The notes under the pieces are model-generated. The model saw only the letters and a program-made list of their open reading frames with translations. It made no database searches and was not told the origin of the DNA. Positions 1-10,100 of a stretch of 64,000 nt of DNA are shown here, in pieces. Positions within the stretch are counted from its first letter, which is position 1, and every line of letters begins with the position of its first letter. The position numbers were made by a program, and so were the translations under genes. The stretch is from Populus alba (Eukaryota; Streptophyta; Magnoliopsida; Malpighiales; Salicaceae), in assembly GCF_005239225.2 (NCBI RefSeq), contig NC_133291.1, positions 1,116,001-1,180,000 of the forward strand, in the 5' to 3' direction.

Positions 1-122
1 CATAATAGGATTCTAATATAGGATGTTGTAATCATTACAGTTACTGCAGTGTTCTACTGTCTCTATATAAATAGAAAGGTTGGCTAAGGCACAACCCAAC
101 ACATTCCATTATTCTCAACTGC
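1..122 (+). mobile_element. 3' end of an LTR (probable Copia), cut by the window edge
   Basis: The stretch has a TATA-like TATATAAATAG near 65-75 and a short downstream tail, like the U3/R end of a plant Copia LTR. From about 123 the sequence switches to the peroxidase downstream flank that also occurs near 23050 and 63890. The left part of the element is outside the window, so neither termini nor a target duplication can be shown. Confidence 0.4.
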
Positions 123-265
123 GCTTCTTTCCACGGACTCACTCATCGGGACTAATTTTGCCTCTATTATAGAATTGGTTGTGTAATTATTAACCATTTT
201 TGGTGCCACGTAAACCAAAAAATAAAAAAATAAAAGAGAGTACAAAAAATAAATAATGATAGAAG

Positions 266-349
<84 letters not shown>

Positions 350-1400
350 TTAAGAAAAGCGTACTAGAACTCCTAAAAATTACCTAAAACTAGTTGAGTA
401 TCAAAATATACAAAATTTTGGAAATTTGACCATGTTTTTGTTGGTTTATTTTGTTTTCAATTATCCTTGTCACTGATAATGTGATTTGTTGGAATGAAAA
501 AAACATGTTTTAGAGGCCTTAAATGACCATTATAAGATTGAACAATGTTTCTAGGTTTTTTTAGGCACATTTTGGGTTCATGTTTATCCAAAAAAAACAT
601 TGTTGTAGGTACTAGTTTTAGGGTTTATTTTGATTCAAATTTGATATTATTTTTAGTAAATAATCTAGGAATTTTAAGTATCAATAACGTGTTTTTTGTG
701 TGTTTTAATTTTTGAATTTCTATTTTGAACCAAACTCATTCTTCACAAAAATCATAATGTTTACGTAATAATCATAGCAAAATAACAATTGATTCTTAAT
801 CTATGCTTATTGTGATTAAAACCTTGTCTTTTATTGCTTGAAATCTAGTCTGATTTGATGTTAATGTTGTTGGGTTTACATTTCAATGTTATTGGTGTTC
901 TTCATTCTTTCTGTATTTGATTTGTTTTTCTTGAGAAATTTTGAAGTTTTATGTTTTTCTTATGTTGAATCCTTTTCAGTTTTGGGTCTTTGTTTTACTT
1001 TGTTTTCAGCTCAACTCAATCAGGTCAAAACCAGGTCAGTCCTTAAGCCCTGTTTGGTTTGATTTTTTTATTTTTTATTAAGGTTTCTTTGTTTTAAGGG
1101 TGTGTTTTGGAAAATACCCTTTAAGTTTGTTTTAGGTAGTTTTTATTTCAAGAAAAACTGTTTTTTTAACCAAACATAGCTTTACAAAAATACAAAAAAT
1201 ATATGTAATAAATAATAAAAATATCTTTTTGTGTGTTGTATACAACCAAGTCTCTTAAAAAAAAATTAAAAAATCATATCTTGTTTAAGGAATAAAATAC
1301 ATGGTATGTTTTATTTTTTAACATGTGTTTTGAATTTAATAACAAATTTAATGAATCCTTGGAATTTAATCAATATTTTAATAATTCATAATAGTATAGT
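123..1400. repeat. Long repeat shared with 23045-24300
   Basis: About 1.28 kb that aligns by eye with 23045-24300, starting at the motif CACTCATCGGGACTAATTTT. The same motif lies downstream of peroxidases B and D, and in reverse next to A (about 16250). The first part is therefore peroxidase 3' flank, which implies another peroxidase unit lay left of this window. The later part also matches 19690-20340, so an old LTR element may be mixed in. No open gene seen. Confidence 0.6.
271..347. repeat. Compound microsatellite (CT)n(AT)n
   Basis: About 13 CT units run directly into about 25 AT units. The corresponding place in the paralogous copy (near 23195) has only a short AT run, so this tract expanded in one copy. 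It should be highly polymorphic. Confidence 0.95.
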
Positions 1401-1589
1401 CTTCCTCTCTGTTAAAAAACTCTTAATGCTGAGACTAGTATTAAGCCACGTGAACATATAGACTATCTAAAAATTTATAACCTGAATAAACTAACTAAAT
1501 AAGTGCCGGAAGTATCAAATTTCCATATTTTTCTATCTTCACTTTTTGAAAAAACTAAACAACGCTTCATCTCTCCAATTAAACTTTCC

Positions 1590-1850
1590 CGCTTGAGAGA
1601 GAGAAGTGAGGAAATTATGAGTAGCAGTGTTACTTCGTTGGATCTTATTGCTGCTCTTTTTTCTTGCTTTCTTTTTTTTCTCGGATCTTATTACGATATC
1701 TTGGTTCTTGGCTTTCCATTTTTTTCTCCACTCTTTAATAATGGAGTGAGTTGCATGAAGCAAATTCATTGTCCTAAAGAAAATTTGCGTAGCATGAAAA
1801 TCTTACCACTTACAAATAATGGAAATATTCTTCCATCAATTATTTACTTA
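1590..1850 (+). repeat. Ankyrin-cluster upstream unit, left part (copy 1)
   Basis: Left half of a repeat unit also found at 5030-5735, 28800-29470, 33490-33960 and 44870-45330. It carries the GAGAGAGAGAAGT leader and the short reading frame beginning MKQIHCPKENLR. The CACTA element at 1851-3316 interrupts the unit, and the rest continues from 3317. The unit lies upstream of, or between, ankyrin-PGG genes, so it is probably a duplicated 5' leader or promoter of that family (inference). Confidence 0.6.
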
Positions 1851-3316
1851 CACTACCAGAAAATCTATAAATACAAATGGAAATACGTACCAAGAAAATA
1901 TTTTTATCGGTAAATTTCCGATGAATTTTACCGATGGAAATATTCCTTAGTATATACTGAGAGAATTACAGTTGGAAAAAAATTTAAAACAAAGCAAAAA
2001 AAAATGAGACGTGTCATATTTACCTACGGAATTTATTCTGTCGGTAAATTCATTAGTAAAATGTGAACACTGTTCATCATGTCAATTACAAAGGGAATTA
2101 TCGACGTAATTTTCCAGAGAGCTCTAGAACCGTTCACTTTTCAATTGCACTGTTAATTATTGTTCTTTACAGATAAAATCACCGACGGATTGAAAATACG
2201 TCAGTGTTATTTGGCGGTTTTACAAAAAAATTAAATTAATGTAAAATTTTCATTTAAATATTATAAACGGAATCACCGACGGATTGAAAAATCATCGGTA
2301 ATTGTTGACAGTTTCTGAAAACTTTTTACGAAATTAAAAATTTAAATTAAATATTACTGATGGAATTACCGATGGAATAATTAAAAAATATTAATATTCA
2401 ATTATCCGTCTGTAAATCCGTCGATAATGTGCCCCAATAAAAAGCCTGAATCCCCTTATTTCACAAAAGACAGACTCATTTCTTATTCTTATTCTTCTTC
2501 TTCTTCACTATATGTAAAAAATATCAATATCTATTTCTTTCTCTTCTTTTCTCTCCTCATCTCCTTCTCTTTTTCTCCATGCTCGGGTATGTCTTCTTCT
2601 TCTTTCTTCTTTTACCCTCTTAGTTTTTTTTTTTTAATTAATATGCTTTACAAAATTTTCTCTCTCTCCTTAGCTTCACTTGCACCTACATTAAGGTAAT
2701 ATTTTTCTTTTTTCTTTTTTTTTCATGATTTTTTTCACTAGATTTGTTTTTTTTATTTTATTTTTAATTTTTTTGTTCTTAATAATTGTATAAATGTTGT
2801 TGTGAGATTTTTTTTTCATATGAGATCAATTTTTAGTTGATTTATTTATAGAATTTTTAAATTTTTTAGCAATTGCAACTTCATTTTTTTCATATGAATT
2901 TTTTTTGTTTTATTTATTTGTTGCAAATTTGTTTGAGTTGATTTTTTTATTCTTTTTTCCAAGTATTTTGAGTATATATTATAGAGTGTTGATTTATGTT
3001 AATTTAATTATTTTATAATTTTATAAAATGATTTTTTAAAATGTTTTTAATTAATTACCAATGAAAATTCCATAGGTAATTTAATTGGTAAATCTGTTGG
3101 TAATAAAAAAATATATTATTACCGACGCGTTTGTTCCATTAGTAAATCCGTCGGTAATAATATAACGGATTTACTGATGGATAAAAAATTACAGACGAAA
3201 GATTTACTGATGAAGCATTTCCGTTAGTGATGTCGTCGGTAAGTTAATTACCGACAGAATATGTGTCTGATGTCGATAAAAAAAATTTATCGGTAAAACT
3301 ATTAAATCTTGTAGTG
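1851..3316. mobile_element. Non-autonomous CACTA (En/Spm-type) DNA transposon
   Basis: The left end is CACTACCAGAAAAT and the right end, read in reverse complement, is CACTACAAGATTTAAT, which is the CACTA superfamily terminal signature. A 3-bp direct repeat TTA (1848-1850 and 3317-3319) flanks it, the expected target duplication size. Both ends carry many sub-terminal copies of ACCGAYGG / CCGTCGGTAA in both orientations. The interior is AT-rich and pyrimidine-rich with no transposase-like frame, so this 1466-bp copy could only move with a transposase in trans. It sits inside the upstream unit whose uninterrupted version is near 5340. Confidence 0.88.
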
Positions 3317-3720
3317 TTATTATTTATTGAAAATGATGGAATAGATGCTTCATCTGTCGAAAAACACATCCAAAAAGGACATTATCAAACACGTTCTAAC
3401 GTGATACAGTTATGTATGCCATCAATTTTGATTTAAAACTAGCGCTTCAAATGTAAAGAGGGCAGTGCAGGACACAGTTACCTTCACTCTTTATTTGTCC
3501 TTTTGTCTGTTTCCTGTATCTTTCTTTTTTCTTCTATGCAACAAGATGATCTAAGGTAGGACCTTAAGACAGGATACAAGGAATTTCTATTCTCTTTTCC
3601 AGCAGCATTTCGTATTTATTTAGAACACAGAAAGTATGGAATGTGTCATCTCCCTTATCCCTTTCTGCTTCGGTGGAACAACTTGTGGACTCTACTGTTA
3701 TGTGTGGGTCATGCAGGGAT
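3317..3720 (+). repeat. Ankyrin-cluster upstream unit, right part (copy 1)
   Basis: Continues the unit broken by the CACTA element and matches 5340-5735 and 29105-29465, including the AAAACACATCCAAAA and ACGTTCTAACGTGATACAG stretches. After about 3716 it runs into sequence similar to 29460-29640 that begins near GCCAGACTTAGCAAAGTGGG. Confidence 0.6.
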
Positions 3721-4650
3721 GGATCCAGACTTAGCAAAGTGGGAGGCAAAATCGTAGGCATAACCTGTTTTTTTTTTTTTTTTTTTAGTTTGGGGATTCT
3801 GTAAAAATACGTAGAAGTTTTTACAAGTCTACGAGTCATTTTGGAAACTTCTCAATTTTTGATGGGTTAGGACACCTCTTGCCATAGTTGTTAAACCTGG
3901 TTTAACAGGTGAACTAAAAAAATCTAAATTCAAAACTTTACCCAATTGAATTTTTTATTAAATCATGCTACACATGTCCTAGTTGACTTAAGTGGGTTTT
4001 TAATTATTTTATCGATCTAGGTTATGGGTCATGTACAGTTTAAAAGGGTGGTGATAGACACAGCTACCCCAAACATGAAAGTCAACTCTTCATGCAAAGC
4101 AACTGGGTTCATATTAAAGAAAAGCCACATGCACATATTAAAAGAGAAGGATGTTGCTAGTCAACTTTGACTTAGGAATGGCGTTTTGCTTGGCCTAGGA
4201 CACATGCATGATATTGATGTCTTGGCTTTTTACAATTTTCTTAATAAAAACTGCTCTCTTGTTTTATATAAAAAAAATTAGTTTTCTATCAGAAAGAGGT
4301 ACAGAGGGCACCTCCTCTAATAATAAACAAAGACCTCCTTGCATGAAGGGCGACTAAGGCATTCTATACATTAACCCAGCCATTGCTAATTTTACTGGCA
4401 TTTTCAAGCCCTTTCTAGATGATTCCTGGAAAATTCCCTACAGAAGGGTAAGGAAGAAGCAGCTTGATCTAGATTGTTGCTCTTTACATGAACTGGCACC
4501 ACACCATGTAAGTATTTCATGGGGTCTCCTTGTTCCTCTATTTTCTAGCTTTTATTCAATGATATCTTGGTTCTTGGCTTTCCTTTTCTTTCCCCACTCT
4601 TTGACAATGCAATGAGTTGAGTGATAAGTTCAACGTCCTGAAAATTTTTT
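3720..4650. other. Intergenic, diverged repeat remnants
   Basis: Contains pieces similar to 26570-26950 and 29620-30990, with shared phrases such as GGGTCATGTACRRTTTAAAAGGGTGGTGATA. No gene is recognised. The small open frames here contain poly-T runs and are not credible. Confidence 0.5.
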
Positions 4651-4652
4651 TG

Positions 4653-4706
4653 CATCATGGTAGATCCAAAATCAGTTCTGAATCTTGCAGGATTCCTGCT
4701 GTATTT
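4653..4706 (-). pseudogene. Short fragment of peroxidase exon 3
   Basis: About 54 bp match the reverse complement of peroxidase exon 3, the region encoding [19 protein letters not shown]; compare 16567-16620, and 22700-22755 on the other strand. The piece has several substitutions and sits alone, without the rest of the gene. It is probably debris from an older rearrangement of the peroxidase blocks. Confidence 0.55.
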
Positions 4707-4814
4707 GGTACTTACTTTAATCTAAATATAAAAAGCTTATATATAGATTAAACTAAAAATTTTATTTTATCTTTAATATATAAAACAAGATAAATATATT
4801 ATTTAACAAGTTAA

Positions 4815-5735
4815 ATAAATGAAGCTGATCAACTGGGGATTTACTAGCTGGTAAGGGAATAAACAAAGACCCGACGATAATAATAAAAGAAGACCCTTCT
4901 ATATCGAAGGGAAAGGAAGAAGCAACCACTTGCCATATGTTAAAAGAGAAGGGGAGATAGTCAGCTTTGAGGCTAACTATATAATTAGCACCAAGCAACA
5001 TACCAAGAACAACAACATACCTTTACTCAAGTTCCTGCCATCGCTCAGACATTCTCAGCAGTCTTATCAAGCTTGAGAGAGAGAAGTAAGGGAATTATAA
5101 GTAGCACTGTGAGCTGCTACCACACAGTACCATGTAAGTACTTCGTTGGATCTTATTGTTGCTCTCTTTTCTTGCTTTCATCCAATGATATCTTGGTTCT
5201 TGGCTTTCCATTTTTTCCCCCCACTCTTTAATAATGCAGTGAGTTGCATGAAGCAAATTCATTGTCCTAAAGAAAATTTGCGTAACATGAAGATCTTACC
5301 GCTTAAAAGTAATGGAAATATTCCTGCATCAATTATTTATTTATTTATTGAAAATGATGGAATAGATGCTTTATCCGTCGAAAAACACATCCAAAACTAC
5401 ATTATCAAACACGTTCTAACGTGATACAGTTATGTATGCCATCAATTTTGATTTTAAACTAGTAGTTCAAATGTAAAGAGGGCAGCGCAGGACAGTTACC
5501 TTTACTCCTGATTTGTCCTTTTGTCTGTTTCCTGTATCTTTCTTTTTTCTTCTATGCAACAAGATGATCTAAGGTAGGTCTTTAAGACAGGAAGCAAGGG
5601 ATTTCTATTCTCTTTTCCAGCAATATTTTGTATTTATTTAGAAGACAGAAAGTATGGAATGTGTCGTCTCCCTTATCCCTTTCTTCTTTGGTGGAACAAC
5701 TTGTGGATTCTACTGCTATGTGTGGGTCATGCAGG
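4815..5735 (+). repeat. Ankyrin-cluster upstream unit (copy 2, uninterrupted)
   Basis: The most complete copy of the unit. 4815-5030 matches 28615-28815. After it come a GAGAGAGAGAAGT leader and a candidate intron: donor CCAT|GTAAGTA at 5134, acceptor AATGCAG ending 5239, 106 nt. A 58-codon frame then starts at 5248 (MKQIHCPKENLR...) and ends at 5424. The donor and acceptor recur in the copies near 33550-33650 and 45004-45108. It could be a leader exon of an ankyrin-family gene or a small gene of its own; there is no transcript evidence. The downstream part (5440-5735) also matches the other copies, then switches abruptly to LINE sequence. Confidence 0.55.
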
Positions 5736-6520
5736 GATCGTCTCTTTGTCGGTTGGAATTTTAGATTCCAATGAACCCGAGCTGAGAGCTATTATCAAAG
5801 CTATTGTAATCTCAGCCTCTAACTATCTCTTGCATCACAACCATATTATTATTGAATCTGACTCTGCTAATGTCATTAGCTGAATGAATAATCCTGATAA
5901 CAGACCTTGGCTGCACCATAAGCTCTTCTCTCCAGCCAAGAGATTGTCTCTATTTTGGCTCATTCACTTTCACCCATTCTTGTCGTGAGACTAATCACAT
6001 GGCAGATCACCTGGCTAAAGAAGGAATGCGCAGAACAAGTGAATTTGTTGCTTGGATTTGAACCAGCCAGATGATTTTTGGGTCTTCCTTTGCTTAGTTC
6101 TGCTTGTGGCTCTTGGTGAAGATGGTTTGTTCTTTTATAGGTTTTGATTGTTTTGCATTCTAAAGAGGTAATGGCTGGTTGTAGCACGTGCTTGGTCTAA
6201 TGACCTCTATTGATTTGATGTCGTCGGTGATAGTTTTGGATGTTTGGCTTGGTAGTTTAGCATGGCAGCTCCGTTTTTTGTGGAGGCAAACCTACATACT
6301 ATGGCTGTTGCTCTGTTCTTGTGGTTTTTTGGCCTCTTCTTCTTCATTTGGCTCTTTTGCTATTTCTGTGTGTTTTTGCAGATTTGTAACTACTCATTCC
6401 CGCCACATTTTGGCGTTTTAATACATTTCACTAGTTATCAAAAAAATCTTAAGAATCAAGAAAAGTGCCCCGGTGAATAAAACCCTGACACACTAATAAA
6501 AGAATAAAACACATGACCAC
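5735..6520 (+). mobile_element. LINE 3' remnant with RNase H-like region
   Basis: Translated pieces read SVGILDSNEPELRAIIKAI..., then IIIESDSANVIS, NRPWLHHKLFS and ETNHMADHLAKEG. This is the order of the RNase H (RVT_3-type) domain at the end of plant L1-like LINE polyproteins. A stop follows the VIS segment and frames shift later, so it is dead. The sequence after the domain (6060-6520) is the LINE 3' region and recurs at 31212-31540, directly before the ANK2 start. Confidence 0.75.
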
Positions 6521-6553
6521 AAAAAAAATGAACAAACTAGATCTGAGGCTAAC

Positions 6554-7000
6554 TGACGTAGCGGAAACTTTGAAGAAAACAGATCACCGTCTGTTTTGAA
6601 GGAAAGTAATTGTTCGAGTCCACGAACACAAGTAATGCTCGATTCCACGAGCCAGAGAATGGAATTCTCTAAGAGAAAGTTTATTAAATCTGAATTAAAA
6701 GTTATCTTACAATGAAACTAAGCAGCCCTTATATAAGCTGCACATCCTAATTCAACTAGGAAAGAAATAACTGAATTGGAAAAAACATACTAGAGTTCTG
6801 ACGTTAATTAACTTCTAATATTTAAAGCATAACTGAGAGTTCTAAGCTAGATTGGAGAAGCCAGCTGTTGTTCCTGATTTCTCTCTGCCACGAGTTGTTT
6901 GTTGCTGGTTCAACTATAGCTAGCTTTCTCTTTGGCCATCAGTGATGCAGGCTGCAACGTTTGGCCATCAGTGATGCAGGCTGCAACGTGTTCTACATCA
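6554..7000 (-). mobile_element. Solo LTR (Copia-like), 447 bp
   Basis: Starts TGACGTAGCGG and ends TTCTACATCA, so it has TG...CA termini, and is flanked by the exact 5-bp repeat CTAAC (6549-6553 and 7001-7005). The same locus in front of ANK4 (about 33977-33990) lacks it and reads straight through GAGGCTAACCCTGATG, which is an empty site. A TTATATAAG box is near 6730. The reverse-complement start TGATGTAGAACAC is typical of plant Copia LTRs, hence the strand. Inside is a 29-bp perfect tandem duplication (6932-6989). No internal domain remains. It lies about 157 bp upstream of the ANK1 start codon. Confidence 0.88.
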
Positions 7001-7157
7001 CTAACCCTGATGATACTCATAGATTAGTCAATGAACATATAACTTCATTTCTTTAGTCGCCAATGTCGAAGCCCTTCCCACAAACTTTGGCTCAATAGAT
7101 CTTGGCATCACTAGTACTTTCTCTGATTCTTACCCCCCATTGTACACAGATTCTAAC

Positions 7158-10100
7158 ATGACGACAAACATTTCCCCATCTTCAATTGTTGTTGAAGTCC
7201 TAAGAGATGATAACTATGATGATTGGAGTGCCTGCATGAAAAGCTACATGTTAGCTCAAGGCCTTTGGGATTTTATTGAGCCTTCTGGTCTTCAAGAAGT
7301 TGACTATAAGGCTTTGAGAAGAAAGAATGCTGCAGCTTTACGTGCAATTCAAGTTTCTTGTGCCCCACACATGCTTTCCAAGATTAGGAGCATCACTTCA
7401 GCCAAAGTTGCCTGGGATACTCTAGCCAATTTGCAGCAACAACATTCACCAAGCCACAAAGAGCAATCTGTTGAAGCAGAACAATCAGTTGAAGCAGAGC
7501 AATCTGTTGAAGCAGAGCCAGCAGAAGATGATGAGTCACAAGGTTCAGGTATACCATGATCTCATTCTCTTCCTTTGTTAGGTTTACAATCACTTCGATC
7601 TCTTGATGTTAACACGGGAGAGAATAAAAACCTTGGCAGGAGCGGTGAGAAATGAAATGAATGGTCCCTTGCAAACGCTGTACAAGTATGCCCATAATGG
7701 AGACTGGGATGCCATAAAAACCTATCTTAGCCGATACCCAAATGCGAAAAAGGCCAAGATTAAACCCTATGGTGGAACTGCCCTACATGTAGCAGCTTCT
7801 ACTGGAAATCTGAAAGTTGTGGAGGGGTTGGTGAAGTTGATGTCAGTAGAAGAATTGGAAATACAAGATGATCAAGGCCACACAGCTCTTTCTATTGCTG
7901 CCACTGTTGGAATAAGAAAGATGGCAGAATGTTTGGTGAGCAAGAACGAAAACTTGGTTACCTTCGCAAATCGATATCAAAAGATCCCACTTGTTGAGGC
8001 ATGTGTAGGAAGTCACAAGGATATGGTTCTTTATCTATACTCTGTTACTCCAATTGAATATCTTTGTAGCGGCGATCTCGACCAAGGACGTCGCTTCCTA
8101 AAAAATGCTATTAGTGGTCAAATGCTTGGTAAGAGACTCTATTACCCCTTAATTACTTATTTTCCCTTTTTTTTGTCTATTGTTTTCATGCTTTTTTCAT
8201 AAATTTTCCCTTTCGAGTAAATTATTATTTATTTCCTGTAATTTAATAAAACTAATTAATTCATAATTATGGTTTTTAAGAAATATATGAATAATCCTAA
8301 TTTTGTTTTTAACTTAAAATCATTTTGTCAATTTTATGTGATTTTTTAATTAATTATTTTTTTCTTCTTTTAAATAATAGAAAAGGGAAGGAAAATCAGG
8401 AAAGATGGGAAAAGAAGGCAATAATAAATTGATACGAAACAAAATGACTTGTAATTTATTAACATTTCAAAACACTAAAACCTCATCTTTCTTGTTGCTT
8501 CTTATGCTGTTTCTTTTTGCTATTGCAATGCCAGATGTTGCTTATGATTTTCTGCAATATCGCTGCCCACGTTTTGCTACTCCAACGGATGAATTAGATC
8601 TGAAGTCGTACGCTTTGACTCATTTGTCTTGGACGCCTCAAATATTCCCAAGTGCAAGTCGACTTTCATTTTGGCAGCAATGGATCTATTCACGTTAGTA
8701 TCTCTTCCTTCGATTTTTCCTCCTCCCATTTCTCTTCATTTCCTCTGCCGGTCTTTTTTACGTGTAATGTTCTGCATGTTTTTGGAGATCATCACTCCGT
8801 CACAAAGAAAGAAAGCAAGGTTCTATTTGATATAATTTTTGTAAACTGATATGAGTTAACTCAGCTGGCTTTAACTATATATCTTGTGGGAATATGTTAG
8901 GAAGGAAGAAAATCTCTCCTCGAAGAGTTTGGGCACGGCCCCCCGATTTCTTTGCCGTGGGAATATGAGTTAATTTTTTTTTTAATTTTTTACCCATAGA
9001 AAAATTGTAAATATATTTAGTTAGAAATGATTTTTGGTTTAAATCAAAATTTATTACAAAACTGATCAGTCAAAATTTTAATGTCGTCTAATGTTTAGGA
9101 AAAAAATTAAACTTTAATTTATGAATTTCAACTTATAATATATCTATTCTTTAAAAGAATTACTTTAAATTATTTTTATCAAACATATTTCTAAAATAAA
9201 GTTATTTGAACTTTATATATAATTATATATATATATATATATAACGTTTTTAATTGTGATTCATGTTAAAAAAATCATTTTTGTCATAAGTTATGATAGG
9301 TAAACTTCAAGTTATATATATATACTAGACACATGACCCGCGCGATGCCGTAGGTTTTTTTTTTTTTTTGTATAAAAATATTTAAAAAAACCAAAAATTT
9401 AAAAATCTTGGGTTTTTTTTTGCAAGGTCATACCCAAGAATCTTGGGTTTGGCTGCAACGCCTGACCTAAAAGTAATATTTATAATATTAATAATAAAAT
9501 TAAACTTGCATGACCCAAGTTTAAGTGAGCCTGACTGCAACACTAGACTCAAGAATATTGGATGTGTGTATGGCTATAAGGCCGTGTCATAAAAGTGTGA
9601 TAATTAAATAAATTAATTGAAAAAAAAAGAAAAAAAAATCAACATGAAGGAAAAAACTAATGAAGAAAAAAAATGAATTAATTGGGTTAATTCTTTAAAC
9701 CAGGTTATCCCGTAAAACCTGGGATTCGCATTATGAAAGTTTGATAATTAAATAGAAAAAAATGACGGGTTTACCCAGAATTAACCGAGTTAACCCGTCA
9801 AGCCCAGGATACGTGTCATGAAAGTATGAAAGTTTGATAATTAAATAGAAAGAAAATTAACTTTAACAAACTAAACTAAATGAAAAAAATAACTTGTCAA
9901 ATCAGGTTAACCCATCAAACCTGAGATCCGTATCATGAAAATCTGATAACTAAATAAAAAAAAATAACATTAACAAACTAAATCAAACAAAAATAATTCA
10001 TTAAAAAATTTAAAAAGAAAAAAAGAAAGCTAATATTGTAGTAATCCATAGTGTTTTTTTTTTTTTTTTTGAAAAAAGCTACAAAGCTAAGTTCTCAACC

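Noticed and set aside
5960..6187. 75-codon minus-strand frame
   Set aside because: Complement of the LINE RNase H remnant.
7582..7639. Ankyrin exon 2 starting after the first GTTAG acceptor
   Set aside because: That site gives the wrong phase for the exon 1 donor in ANK1 and ANK2; the TTGGCAG/TTCGCAG site restores phase in four paralogs.
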